Source: Brevundimonas sp. LM2 (GTDB lineage: Bacteria > Pseudomonadota > Alphaproteobacteria > Caulobacterales > Caulobacteraceae). Taken from it: a stretch of 64,000 nt of DNA. Shown piece after piece: positions 26,713-35,118 of the stretch (its first letter is position 1; each line of letters opens with the position of its first letter). Location of the stretch: contig NZ_CP019508.1 of NCBI RefSeq assembly GCF_002002865.1, positions 3,390,501-3,454,500 of the forward strand, written 5' to 3'. Made by a program: the position numbers and the translations under genes. The notes beneath the pieces are model-generated. The model was given only the letters and a program-made list of their open reading frames with translations, had not been told where the DNA came from and ran no database searches.

Positions 26713-29283
26713 TCAGGCGGCGATCAGTTTGGCGATGGCGGGCCGGCACGATCCACAGTTGGTCCCGGCCGACAGTGCGGTGCCGACCTCGGTCACCGTG
26801 GTCAGGCTCTGGGCCGCGATGGCGGCCAGGATGGTTCGGGCCCCGACATCGAAACAGGCGCACACGATGGGACCGCGATCCACGGTCTGGCCGGGCGCGC
26901 GCCCGGCCAGCAGGCCGGCCGGTGCCGCAGCCTCGGACAACTGCGCGATCAGCCAGTCCCGGCCCGGCAGCGACCCGCCCCGGGCCACGAACAGCGCGCC
27001 CTGCAAACGGCCCTCGTTCAGCACCGCCGTCCGCAGGGAGCCCCGCGCCCGATCGACGGCCGTCATTCGCTCGCCGTTGGGCAACAGGGCTTCCAGGACG
27101 GCGGGGTCTCCGTCGCCGGCCAGTTCGACCAGTCGCCCGCCTGCCACGGCGGCGGCTGCCCACCAGACACAGTCGGGCGCGATGGCCCGTGTCCCGCGCA
27201 CGATCAGAAAGGCCCGCCATTCGGTCTCCAGCCGGGACAGGGTCATCGCCGTGAGCTTGAACCCCGGCTGGCCCGAGACCGGATCGACCGAGGCGTCCGG
27301 AAGCAATCCGGCGCGGCCGCCGGAGCCGGTGCGATCGGTCCAGTGAATCGGCACGAAGGCCTCGCCGCGGCGCTGGGCGTCGGTGACCGAGACGCGGAAC
27401 ACGCTGCACCCCTGCGCCGTCGTCGCGGTCGCGAGATGATTTTCGACCAGCCCCAGCCGAACCGCATCGTCGGGGTGGATCTCGACCAAGGGTTCGCGCC
27501 GGTGCTGCGACAGACGCGGCGACAGACCGGTGCGGCTCATCGTGTGCCACTGGTCGCGATAGCGGCCGGTGTTCAGGGTCATGGCGTTCGCGGCCAGGGG
27601 GGCCTGCGTCACCGCGACCATGCGTGCGCGACCGTCGGCGGTGGAAAACCGGCCGTCAGCAAAGGCGCGGACCGATCCCCAGCGCGTCGGCTGCAGGGCG
27701 CCATAGCCGGTCTCGTCCAGTCCGATCAGAGGCGACAGATCCAGCTGCCGCGCGCCGTCGTTCTCGAACGCGGTCAGGCGGCTGTGTTCGTCGAACACCT
27801 CGGCCACAGACCGCCAGCCGAACGCGGCGCGGTGCCCCATCCGGCCGGCGACGTCCGCCAGGGCTCGCCAGTCGGGCCGCGCTTCTCCGGGCGGCGGAAA
27901 GAAGGGGCGCTGGCGGCTGATCATCCGCTCGGAGTTCGTGACCGTGCCGTCCTTCTCGCCCCAGGCGGTGGCGGGCAGACGCACATGGGCGAACCGCCCC
28001 GTATCGGTGTCGGCCATCACGTCGGACACGACCACGAACGGACAGGTGGCCAGGGCCGCCCTCACCGCGCCCGCGTCGGGCATGCTGACCGCCGGGTTGG
28101 TAGCCATGATCCACAGCGCCTTGATCCGCCCCTCGCCGACCGCCTGGAACAGATCGACGGCCTTGAGCCCCGGTCCCGTCGCCATATGCGGCGCGTTCCA
28201 GAAGCGCCCGACCCGATCCACATTTTCCGCCGCGAAATCCATATGCGCGGCCAGGGTCGAGGCCAGGCCCCCGACCTCGCGGCCTCCCATGGCATTGGGC
28301 TGGCCGGTGATCGAGAAGGGCGCGGCGCCGGGCTTGCCGATCCGGCCGGTGGCCAGATGAACATTGATGATGGCGTTGGCCTTGTCCGTCCCCTGCGTCG
28401 ACTGGTTCACGCCCTGGCTGAACAGGGTAACGGTGCGCGGAAAGGCGGCGACCAGATCGAAGAAGGTCTCCAGATCGGCGCGCGGCAGATCACAGGTGGC
28501 GGCGGTTCGCGCGGGATCGCTGTCGGCGATCACCCGGTGCCAGAATCCATCCGGCACGGCGACATGGGCGGCCAGATAGGCCGGGTCCAGGGCATTGCGC
28601 GCAGACAGAGCCGCCAGCAGACCGTTGAACAGGGCCACGTCGCTGCCCGGCCTCAGCGCCAGATGCAGATCGGCCAGGTCGGCCGTTTCCGTTCGACGCG
28701 GATCGATGACCACCAGCCTGGTGCCCCTTGCCGCCCGCGCGGCCTCGATCCGCTGCCAGACGATCGGGTGGCACCAGGCGGTGTTGGACCCGACCAGAAC
28801 GATCAGATCGGCCTGGTCCAGGTCGTCATAGCAGGCCGGCACCACGTCCTCGCCGAACGCCCGCAGATGCGCCGACACCGCGCTGGACATGCACAGGCGC
28901 GAGTTGGTGTCGATGTTGCCCGAACCGATGAACCCCTTCATCAGCTTGTTGGCGACATAGTAGTCCTCGGTCAGAATCTGGCCCGAGACGTAGAAGGCGA
29001 CGCTGTCGGGGCCGACACGGGCGGCGGCGTGCGAAAATCTCCGCGCGATGACATCCATCGCCTCGTCCCATGTCGCCCGGCGATCGCCGATCATCGGATG
29101 CAGCAGCCGGCCCTCCAGCCCTACCGTCTCGCCCAGATGCGTGCCCTTGGAACACAGTCGCCCCCCGTTGGCCGGATGGCCGGGATCGCCCGCGATCTCC
29201 ACCGTCCGCGCGCCGGTCACCGTCGCCCGAACGCCGCAGCCAACGCCGCAATAGGGACAGGTGGTGGAGACGGCTGCGGTCAT
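26713..29283 (-). CDS. nasA: Assimilatory nitrate reductase catalytic subunit
   Basis: The 856-residue protein opens with a [4Fe-4S] site, Cys9, Cys12, Cys16 and Cys44 (CPYCGVGC...LCSKG). The molybdopterin oxidoreductase domain and molydopterin-binding domain follow (LNTGRYRDQWHTMSRTG). The C-terminal 60 residues form a BFD-like [2Fe-2S] domain, VCACFDVG and NCGSCRPAI. It reduces nitrate to nitrite in the cytosol with a Mo-bisMGD cofactor. One base separates it from nirD. No separate NasB-type electron donor is seen; NirB or an outside reductase may supply electrons. Confidence 0.95.
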   Translation of the reverse strand: MTAAVSTTCPYCGVGCGVRATVTGARTVEIAGDPGHPANGGRLCSKGTHLGETVGLEGRLLHPMIGDRRATWDEAMDVIARRFSHAAARVGPDSVAFYVSGQILTEDYYVANKLMKGFIGSGNIDTNSRLCMSSAVSAHLRAFGEDVVPACYDDLDQADLIVLVGSNTAWCHPIVWQRIEAARAARGTRLVVIDPRRTETADLADLHLALRPGSDVALFNGLLAALSARNALDPAYLAAHVAVPDGFWHRVIADSDPARTAATCDLPRADLETFFDLVAAFPRTVTLFSQGVNQSTQGTDKANAIINVHLATGRIGKPGAAPFSITGQPNAMGGREVGGLASTLAAHMDFAAENVDRVGRFWNAPHMATGPGLKAVDLFQAVGEGRIKALWIMATNPAVSMPDAGAVRAALATCPFVVVSDVMADTDTGRFAHVRLPATAWGEKDGTVTNSERMISRQRPFFPPPGEARPDWRALADVAGRMGHRAAFGWRSVAEVFDEHSRLTAFENDGARQLDLSPLIGLDETGYGALQPTRWGSVRAFADGRFSTADGRARMVAVTQAPLAANAMTLNTGRYRDQWHTMSRTGLSPRLSQHRREPLVEIHPDDAVRLGLVENHLATATTAQGCSVFRVSVTDAQRRGEAFVPIHWTDRTGSGGRAGLLPDASVDPVSGQPGFKLTAMTLSRLETEWRAFLIVRGTRAIAPDCVWWAAAAVAGGRLVELAGDGDPAVLEALLPNGERMTAVDRARGSLRTAVLNEGRLQGALFVARGGSLPGRDWLIAQLSEAAAPAGLLAGRAPGQTVDRGPIVCACFDVGARTILAAIAAQSLTTVTEVGTALSAGTNCGSCRPAIAKLIAA

Positions 29284-29284
29284 C

Positions 29285-29620
29285 TCAGGCCGAGATCAGG
29301 AGCGGGGGCGCGATCAGGATGCGGCCATCCTCGAGCCGGACCGGGATCGTCGGGGTGCAGCCGCTGTCGTGCCCCTGCGCCTGCCCGGTCTCCAGGGCGA
29401 TGGTCCAGTTGTGCAGCGGACAGGCGACGCTGTGGCCGTGAACGATCCCCTGGCTCAGCGGGCCGCCCCTGTGCGGGCAGCGGTTGACTAGGGCGAAGAC
29501 CGCGTCGTCTCCCGTGCGGAAGACGGCGATCTCCTCACCGCCTTCGATGACGACGGTCCGGGCGCCGCGCTGGGGAATGTCCTCGACCCGGCCGACGTCG
29601 ATCCAGCGATCGGCGGCCAT
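29285..29620 (-). CDS. nirD: Nitrite reductase small subunit
   Basis: The ATG at 29620 shares its A with the nirB stop (TGATG), giving 111 residues. The Rieske-like pattern CPHRGGPLSQG then CPLHNWTI is complete with both Cys-His pairs, so a [2Fe-2S] Rieske cluster may be bound; many NirD proteins lack these ligands. It partners NirB. The open frame continues far upstream only as an antiframe of nirB. Confidence 0.93.
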   Translation of the reverse strand: MAADRWIDVGRVEDIPQRGARTVVIEGGEEIAVFRTGDDAVFALVNRCPHRGGPLSQGIVHGHSVACPLHNWTIALETGQAQGHDSGCTPTIPVRLEDGRILIAPPLLISA

Positions 29621-32108
29621 CACGCGGTCTCCGTCAGGCTGAGTGGCTGGTGCTGCTCGCTGTCGGCGCCGTTGGCCCGCGCCGCCCACGGATCGTCCTG
29701 GCTGAAGCTCTGGGAATGGTGGAAGCGCGCGGCCAGGGCGTCGCGGCCCTCGGCGTCGTCGACGATCCGCGTCTTGATCCTTTCCAGCCCGACCCGTTCG
29801 ATCCACGGCGCGGTGCGTTCCAGATACCGGGCTTCCTCGCGGTACAGCTGGATGAAGGCGGCGCAGAAATGCATCGCCTCTGCCTCGGTCGTGACCTTGC
29901 ACAACAGGTCCGTGACGCGGACCTTGATGCCGCCGTTGCCGCCGACGTGGAGTTCGTAGCCGCTGTCGACGCAGATGACGCCGAAATCCTTGATCGTCGC
30001 CTCGGCGCAGTTGCGGGGGCAACCCGACACCGCGATCTTGAACTTGTGCGGCATCCAGCTGCCCCAGGTCATCCGCTCGGTCTGGATCCCCAGACCGGTC
30101 GAGTCCTGGGTCCCGAACCGGCACCAGTCCGAGCCGACGCAGGTCTTCACCGTCCTCAGAGACTTGCCATAGGCGTGGCCCGAGACCATTCCGGCGGCGT
30201 TCAGATCGGCCCAGACGGCCGGCAGGTCTTCCTTCCTGATGCCGAAGATATCCAGCCGCTGGCCGCCCGTGACCTTGACCAGGGGGGCGTCGTATTTCTC
30301 GACCACATCGGCGATGGCGCGCAGTTCGCGGGGATTGGTGACCCCGCCCCACATTCGCGGCACGACCGAATAGGTGCCGTCCTTCTGGATGTTGGCGTGC
30401 ATCCGCTCATTGACGAACCGGCTCTGCTGGTCGTCCACATACTCGCCCGGCAGGGCGCACAGCAGATAGTAGTTCAGCGCCGGCCGGCACGAGGAACAGC
30501 CGTCGGGGGTGGACCAGTGCAGCCTCTGCATTACCTCGGGGATCGAGCGCATGCCCTGGGCCATGATCTCGCGGCGCACGTCGTCGTGGCCGAAGCTGGT
30601 GCATTTGCAGACTGTCTTGACGGCCCGCTCGCCGCCGTAGTCGTCGCCGAGGGTCACAGCCAGCAGACTCTCGACCAGGCCGGTGCAGGATCCGCAGCTG
30701 GCCGAGGCCTTGCAGCCCGCGCGCACGGCGTCCAGCGTCACCGCTCCGCCCGTGATCGCCGCGACCACCGCGCCTTTGGAAACGCCGTTACAGCCGCAGA
30801 TCTCGGCCTCGTCCGAGAGGGCCGCAACGGCCGCGTTAGGGTCCCCCGGCCCCCTCCGAGGGCGAAGGCCTGACCAAAGATCAGCAGGTCGCGGAGGGAC
30901 GAGATGTCCTCGCCCCGTTTCATCAGGTCGAAATACCACCCGCCGTCGCCGGTATCGCCGTACAGGACCGCGCCGACGATCCGGTCGTCCCGGACGATCA
31001 CCCGCTTGTAGACGCCACGCGAGGCGTCCCGCAGCACGATGTCCTCCGCCCCCTCCCCGCCCGAGAAATCCCCGGCGGAAAAGACGTCGATTCCGGACAC
31101 CTTCAGCTTGGTTGAGGTCACCGAGCCGCGATAGCCCGTGTGCCGCTCGGTCAGGCCGTCGGCCAGGGCCCGACACATGTCCCACAGCGGCGCGACCAGG
31201 CCATAGACCTGGCCGTCGTGTTCGACGCATTCCCCGACCGCCAGCACCGACGGGTCGGACGTGACCATGTGGTCGTCGACATGGATGCCGCGCCCCACCG
31301 CCAGACCCGCCTCCCGCGCCAGCCGCACGCTGGGCCGGATGCCGACGGCCATGACGACCAGGGACGCCGGGATCAGCCGCCCGTCCTTCAGCCGCACGCC
31401 TTCGACCCAAGTCTCGCCGACGATCTCGGCGGTGTCGGCGGCCGTCAGGATGGTCTGGCCCCGCGCCTCCAGCGCCGACTTCAGCAGCCAGCCCGCCGCC
31501 TCGTCCAGCTGCCGCTCCATCAGGGTCGGCATCAGGTGGAGCACCGTGACCTTCATGCCGCGCAGGCTGAGCCCGTGGGCCGCTTCAAGCCCCAGCAGCC
31601 CCCCGCCGATGACGACCGCATCGCCGCCGCCGTCGGCCGCCGCGATCATCCGATCGACATCGGCCATGTCGCGAAAGCTGATGACGCCCTCCAGGGCGTG
31701 GCCGGGCACCGGGATGATGAAGGGGTCCGACCCCGTCGCGATCAGCAATCGATCGTAGCTCACCACCCGGCCGGACCGGGCGGTCACGGTCTTTGCGATC
31801 CGGTCGATGGCTTCGACGGGGTCGGAGACGATCAGGTCGATGGCGTTGTCGTCGTACCAGGGCCGGTCGTTGATGACGATCTGGTCAAAGGTCTTTTCGC
31901 CCGCCAGGACCGGCGACAGCATGATCCGGTTGTAGTTCACATGTGGCTCGGCCCCGAAGATCGTGACGCGATACCGTCCGGCGTCGCGCGCCAGCAGCTC
32001 CTCCACGGCCCGGCATCCGGCCATGCCGTTGCCGATCACGACCAGATGCTCCCGGGCTTCCAGGGGGATGAGCGCCGGGCGCTCCAGGGTCTTCGCAAAA
32101 CCGTCCAT
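29620..32108 (-). pseudogene. nirB: Nitrite reductase large subunit, frameshifted
   Basis: Two frames together give a full NirB. From 32108, residues up to LLIFGQAFALGGG contain FAD/NAD domains (VVIGNGMAGCRAVEELL, VVIGGGLLGLEAAHGL). A one-base shift near 30843-30854 is needed to continue into AEICGCNGVSKG and CGSCTG (BFD-like cluster), then the sulfite/nitrite reductase domains with TCVGSDWCRFG and GCPRNCAEA, the siroheme/[4Fe-4S] ligands. The break lies in the G-run pair GGGGGCCGGGGG; one more G in the second run restores the frame. It may be a sequencing error, a real mutation or slippage. It reduces nitrite to ammonium with NADH when intact. Confidence 0.85.
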
Positions 32109-32125
32109 TCCGAGGCCCCAAAACG

Positions 32126-32176
32126 AAAAAAGCCGCCATGCAGTCGCTGGTTTCCCAGCGGCTGCATGGCGGCTTT
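32126..32176 (-). terminator. Leader terminator of nirB, probable antitermination target
   Basis: Read on the minus strand, AAAGCCGCCATGCAG pairs with CTGCATGGCGGCTTT, and inside it CGCTGG pairs with CCAGCG around a GAAA tetraloop. One internal G-A mismatch separates the two stems. The hairpin is followed by TTTTTT. It lies only 18 bases before the nirB start and after the two ANTAR hairpins, the layout of an intrinsic terminator controlled by antitermination. Confidence 0.85.
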
Positions 32177-32225
32177 GCCAATCCCGATCACCGGGGCGCT
32201 GATCGAGAGCCGACGGTGCGAAGTC

Positions 32226-32276
32226 GGACGATCCAGCGATGGATCATCCAGAATACTGCGGGGCATCCTTGCCCCG
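32226..32276 (-). promoter_or_regulatory. ANTAR two-hairpin RNA element in nirB leader
   Basis: Hairpin P1 (32276-32259) has stem CGGGGC/GCCCCG and loop AAGGAT. Hairpin P2 (32249-32226) has a 9-bp stem GGATGATCC/GGATCGTCC with one G-U pair and loop ATCGCT. Both are six-base loops with A at position 1 and G at position 4, the signature bound by ANTAR proteins. They are nine bases apart and are followed by the terminator at 32126-32176. NasT, encoded just upstream, is the expected binder. Confidence 0.85.
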
Positions 32277-32342
32277 GAGTTCGAAAGTGACTCGTTTCAT
32301 CCCCTGCGGCAAGCGCTTATCGTGCAGCGCAGCAAAGCCCGT

Positions 32343-33479
32343 TCAGGCCGGCGGGCCCTTGAACGATTGCACATAGGCCGCGACCCCGGCCGGATCGAAG
32401 GGTCTGTCGTCAAAGAAGCCCTCGACCGGCCGCGCCCGCGCCGTCCCGGTCAGGGCCCTTCCATACAGGTCGGGTCTGAACACCGCCGCCGCGGCGGCCT
32501 GGGCCGCGTCGGACGCCTCGACCATCCCCCATCTGACGAACTGCGAATAGATCCACAGACCGTGATCCCCGGAGGGTGCGTTCGCGGCCTCGCGGTGCAG
32601 CATCAGAAAATCGGGCTCCGACACGGCCGGCTCGCCGCGTCCCAGCGCGAGCCGTCCGGACAAGCATGGTACGATCACCTCGACCGGCTGGTTCACATAG
32701 TCAGGCGCGGCCAGCATCTCCGCCAGCGCCGTGTGGTTTTCCGGCGCGTCGCACCAGGCCGCAGACCGGTCCAGCGCGACCAGCAGGGCGTCCAGGGTCT
32801 CGGGATGGGTCTCGGCCCAGTCGGCGCGGGTCGCCAGCACCTTCTCCACGCCGCGCCGCCAAAGCCGCGATCCGAAGGCCACGATCTGCCCCAGGCCTTC
32901 GGACACCGCCACGCTGCTCCACGGCTCGCCCGCCATGAAGCCGTCGATCTCGCCCGTCCGCAAAGCCTCCACCATCAGGGAAGGCGGCAGCACGCGCAGC
33001 GTCAGGTCCCGATCGGGATCGACGCCCGCGAACCCCAGCCAGTAGCGCAGCATCAGGGCATGGGTCGAGAACCGGTGCACCACGCCGATGATCGGCTTCC
33101 TGTGGTGCATGCCGATGGCCGAGGCGAAATCATGGGCGGTCGCCACGGGGTCCTCGACCCGATGGGTCAGCACCGGGTCCAGTGCGGCCGCGAACGCGGT
33201 CGACAGGGTCAGGGCGTTGCCGTTCAGATTCAAACGGAAGGGTGCCACCAGAGGCGCGGGCTGCTGGCTTAGGCCCAGGGTCACGGCGACGGCCAGGGGC
33301 GCCAGCATATGAGCGGCTTGAACCTGGCCATAGACCAGCCGGTCTCGCACGGTCGCCCACGACGTGCTCCGGACCAGGGTCAGGTCCAGCCCGGCCTTGG
33401 CGGCGAACCCCTGTTCCCGGGCCGCGACCAGGACGGCGCTGTCGGTCAGGGGCAGGAAGGCGATGGAAATAGGGATCAT
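32343..33479 (-). CDS. nasS: Nitrate sensor protein, NasT antagonist
   Basis: The 378-residue protein resembles NrtA-type nitrate-binding proteins (IAFLPLTDSAVLVAAREQGF, VQAAHMLAPLAVA, LNLNGNALTLS, GFMAGEPWSSVAV) but has no signal peptide or lipobox, so it stays in the cytosol. In known systems NasS holds NasT inactive until nitrate or nitrite binds. It overlaps nasT by four bases (ATGA) and is followed directly by the nirB leader. Annotation as a nitrate transporter component would be a mistake given the missing export signal. Confidence 0.9.
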   Translation of the reverse strand: MIPISIAFLPLTDSAVLVAAREQGFAAKAGLDLTLVRSTSWATVRDRLVYGQVQAAHMLAPLAVAVTLGLSQQPAPLVAPFRLNLNGNALTLSTAFAAALDPVLTHRVEDPVATAHDFASAIGMHHRKPIIGVVHRFSTHALMLRYWLGFAGVDPDRDLTLRVLPPSLMVEALRTGEIDGFMAGEPWSSVAVSEGLGQIVAFGSRLWRRGVEKVLATRADWAETHPETLDALLVALDRSAAWCDAPENHTALAEMLAAPDYVNQPVEVIVPCLSGRLALGRGEPAVSEPDFLMLHREAANAPSGDHGLWIYSQFVRWGMVEASDAAQAAAAAVFRPDLYGRALTGTARARPVEGFFDDRPFDPAGVAAYVQSFKGPPA

Positions 33480-34069
33480 CGGGGGCCTCCCTTGGGCGGG
33501 TCCAGGAGGGCATGGGCCGTAATCAACGCCTCGGCCACCTTCACAATGCGACGGCTCTGATTCATGGCGGTGGAACGCAAAAGCGCGTGGGCCTCGGGCT
33601 CGGACAGTCCACGGCCCTGCATCAGTATGGCCTTGGCCCGCTCCAGCGTCTTGCGATCGGCTAGGGCGGTGACGGCCTCGTCCCGCTCGATCTTCAGGGC
33701 GTTGAAGGCGTTGAACCGGCGGATCGCCAATTCCAGGATCGGCCTGACCCTTTCCTTCCTCAGTCCATCGACGACATAGGCCGACACGCCCGCGTCGATG
33801 GCGGCCCCGATCATCGCATCGTCGGACCGGTCGACGAACATGGCGATCGGGCGGGCCAGGGCGCGGCTGACGGTCAGCATTTCCTCGAGGGCGTCGCGGC
33901 TGGGGTCGCCCAGGTCCATCAGCACGATGTCCGGCGCCATCCGTTCCAGCCGGGCGACGAAACCGCCGTGGGGAGCGACGACCTCGATGTCGGTATAGCC
34001 GGCCTCGGCCAGTCCCTCTTTCAGGATGGCCGCACGCAATCCACTGTCGTCGACGATCGCGATACGCAA
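33476..34069 (-). CDS. nasT: ANTAR-domain antiterminator
   Basis: From a TTG at 34069 the protein is 197 residues, starting at RIAIVDDSGLRAAILKEGL; an ATG at 34174 exists but lies inside cysG and adds 35 residues not typical of the family. A receiver-like domain (about 1-120, DIVLMDLGDP) is followed by an ANTAR domain (about 135-190: RKTLERAKAILMQ, GLSEPEAHALLRSTAM). NasT binds paired hexaloop hairpins in leader RNA and blocks terminators. Two such leaders are present, at nirB and nrtA. Confidence 0.9.
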   Translation of the reverse strand: MRIAIVDDSGLRAAILKEGLAEAGYTDIEVVAPHGGFVARLERMAPDIVLMDLGDPSRDALEEMLTVSRALARPIAMFVDRSDDAMIGAAIDAGVSAYVVDGLRKERVRPILELAIRRFNAFNALKIERDEAVTALADRKTLERAKAILMQGRGLSEPEAHALLRSTAMNQSRRIVKVAEALITAHALLDPPKGGPR

Positions 34070-34115
34070 TTGTGAGGGTCCCCGGACAAACTTAACCGCG
34101 CCCTTCACAAAGAGT

Positions 34116-35102
34116 CTAGGCGCGCAGGGCTCCGGCGACGACGGGCACGACAAAGACTTCGACCCCTGTGTCATTCAGGGCGGCCCGCTCCCGCGCCGGC
34201 CGCCCGGACGCCTCGGGATCGCCGGCATGGAGCCGCACGACCCGCTCGCCGTGGGCCAGGTGTCCGGCGATCAGGTCGCGGACCTGCGACGCGGTCATCG
34301 TGTCCACATCCCGCCGGGTCGCGTCGCGCCTCGCCCGCGCCAGGACCCCCACCGGAACCTCGGCGTCATGCAGGATCACATCGGCGTCCTGCATGATCCG
34401 CAGCGCCCTCAGCGTCAGTAGCTCGGGATCGCCCGGGCCCGACCCCAGAAAATATAGCACGCCGGGCTCCGGCGCCGCCGCATCCAGCAGACGGATCATC
34501 TCGTCATGGGCTGCGTCCATCCGGCCCTGCGCGACCATGTCCGCCGCCGCCCCGCGAAACGCCCGCTCCCAGAACCGGCGCCGCGCCAGGAAGTCCGGGA
34601 CGCTGGCCTTGACCCGGTCCCGGATCTGTCCCGCGAGAGCGGCCAGAGGCCCCAGCGCCTCGGGCAGGACACCCTCGATCCGGCTGCGCACATCGCGGGC
34701 CAGGATCGGCGCCGCGCCGCCGGTCGCGATGCCGATCACGACGTGGTCCCGATCGATCAGGGCGGGTGTCTGGAAATCGCTCAGCGCCGGTCGATCGACC
34801 ACATTGACCTGGGCACCCGCCGCCCGCGCCAACCCGGCGACCGACACAGCCTCGGCCTCGTCGTCCAGAGCCACGAAGATCAGCCGCGCGCCGGTGAGGT
34901 CGGCCGGTGTCGGGGTCCGTATGACCGGAACGGGTCCCCCGGCCGACCAGCGGTCGGGGTCCGGCGCACCGCCCGGCGCGAACCAGACCAGATCAGCGGG
35001 CGAGCCGATGAACAGCCGAAGCTTGGCCAGCGCCGCCTCACCCCCGCCGATCACTACGACCCGCGCGCCTTGCAGCGAGATGCCGGCGAGAAAGACGCGC
35101 AT
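34116..35102 (-). CDS. cysG: Siroheme synthase with shortened methylase domain
   Basis: The ATG at 35102 (MRVFLAGISLQGARVVVIGGG) is preferred; the upstream extension to 35288 lies in the porin 3' end. The 328-residue protein has the precorrin-2 dehydrogenase/ferrochelatase half (VVVIGGGEAALAKLRLF, VIGIATGGAAPILARDVRS). A tetrapyrrole methylase half then begins (YFLGSGPGDPELLTLRALR, VVRLHAGDP) but ends after about 115 residues instead of about 240. The methylase is therefore probably inactive, with cobA supplying that step. It follows the porin gene by 16 bases. Confidence 0.88.
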   Translation of the reverse strand: MRVFLAGISLQGARVVVIGGGEAALAKLRLFIGSPADLVWFAPGGAPDPDRWSAGGPVPVIRTPTPADLTGARLIFVALDDEAEAVSVAGLARAAGAQVNVVDRPALSDFQTPALIDRDHVVIGIATGGAAPILARDVRSRIEGVLPEALGPLAALAGQIRDRVKASVPDFLARRRFWERAFRGAAADMVAQGRMDAAHDEMIRLLDAAAPEPGVLYFLGSGPGDPELLTLRALRIMQDADVILHDAEVPVGVLARARRDATRRDVDTMTASQVRDLIAGHLAHGERVVRLHAGDPEASGRPARERAALNDTGVEVFVVPVVAGALRA

Positions 35103-35118
35103 CAGCCGACCCGCCGCA

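Noticed and set aside
26473..29487. A 1004-codon open frame on the plus strand opposite nasA and nirD
   Set aside because: It is a GC-driven antisense frame rich in Arg, Gly and Pro without domains. The minus strand encodes complete NasA, NirD and CobA with motifs in place.
32126..32176. Hairpin considered as the terminator of nasS
   Set aside because: It lies 167 bases beyond the nasS stop and 18 bases before nirB, with ANTAR hairpins in between. A regulated leader terminator fits better, although it would also end unregulated nasS transcripts.
31140..33272. A 710-codon plus-strand frame across nirB, its leader and nasS
   Set aside because: It runs antisense to clear NirB and NasS coding sequence and through the leader RNA element; composition is typical of an antiframe.
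32343..33479. Considered as a transporter nitrate-binding protein
   Set aside because: It lacks a signal peptide or lipobox and is coupled to nasT, so it is the cytosolic sensor NasS.
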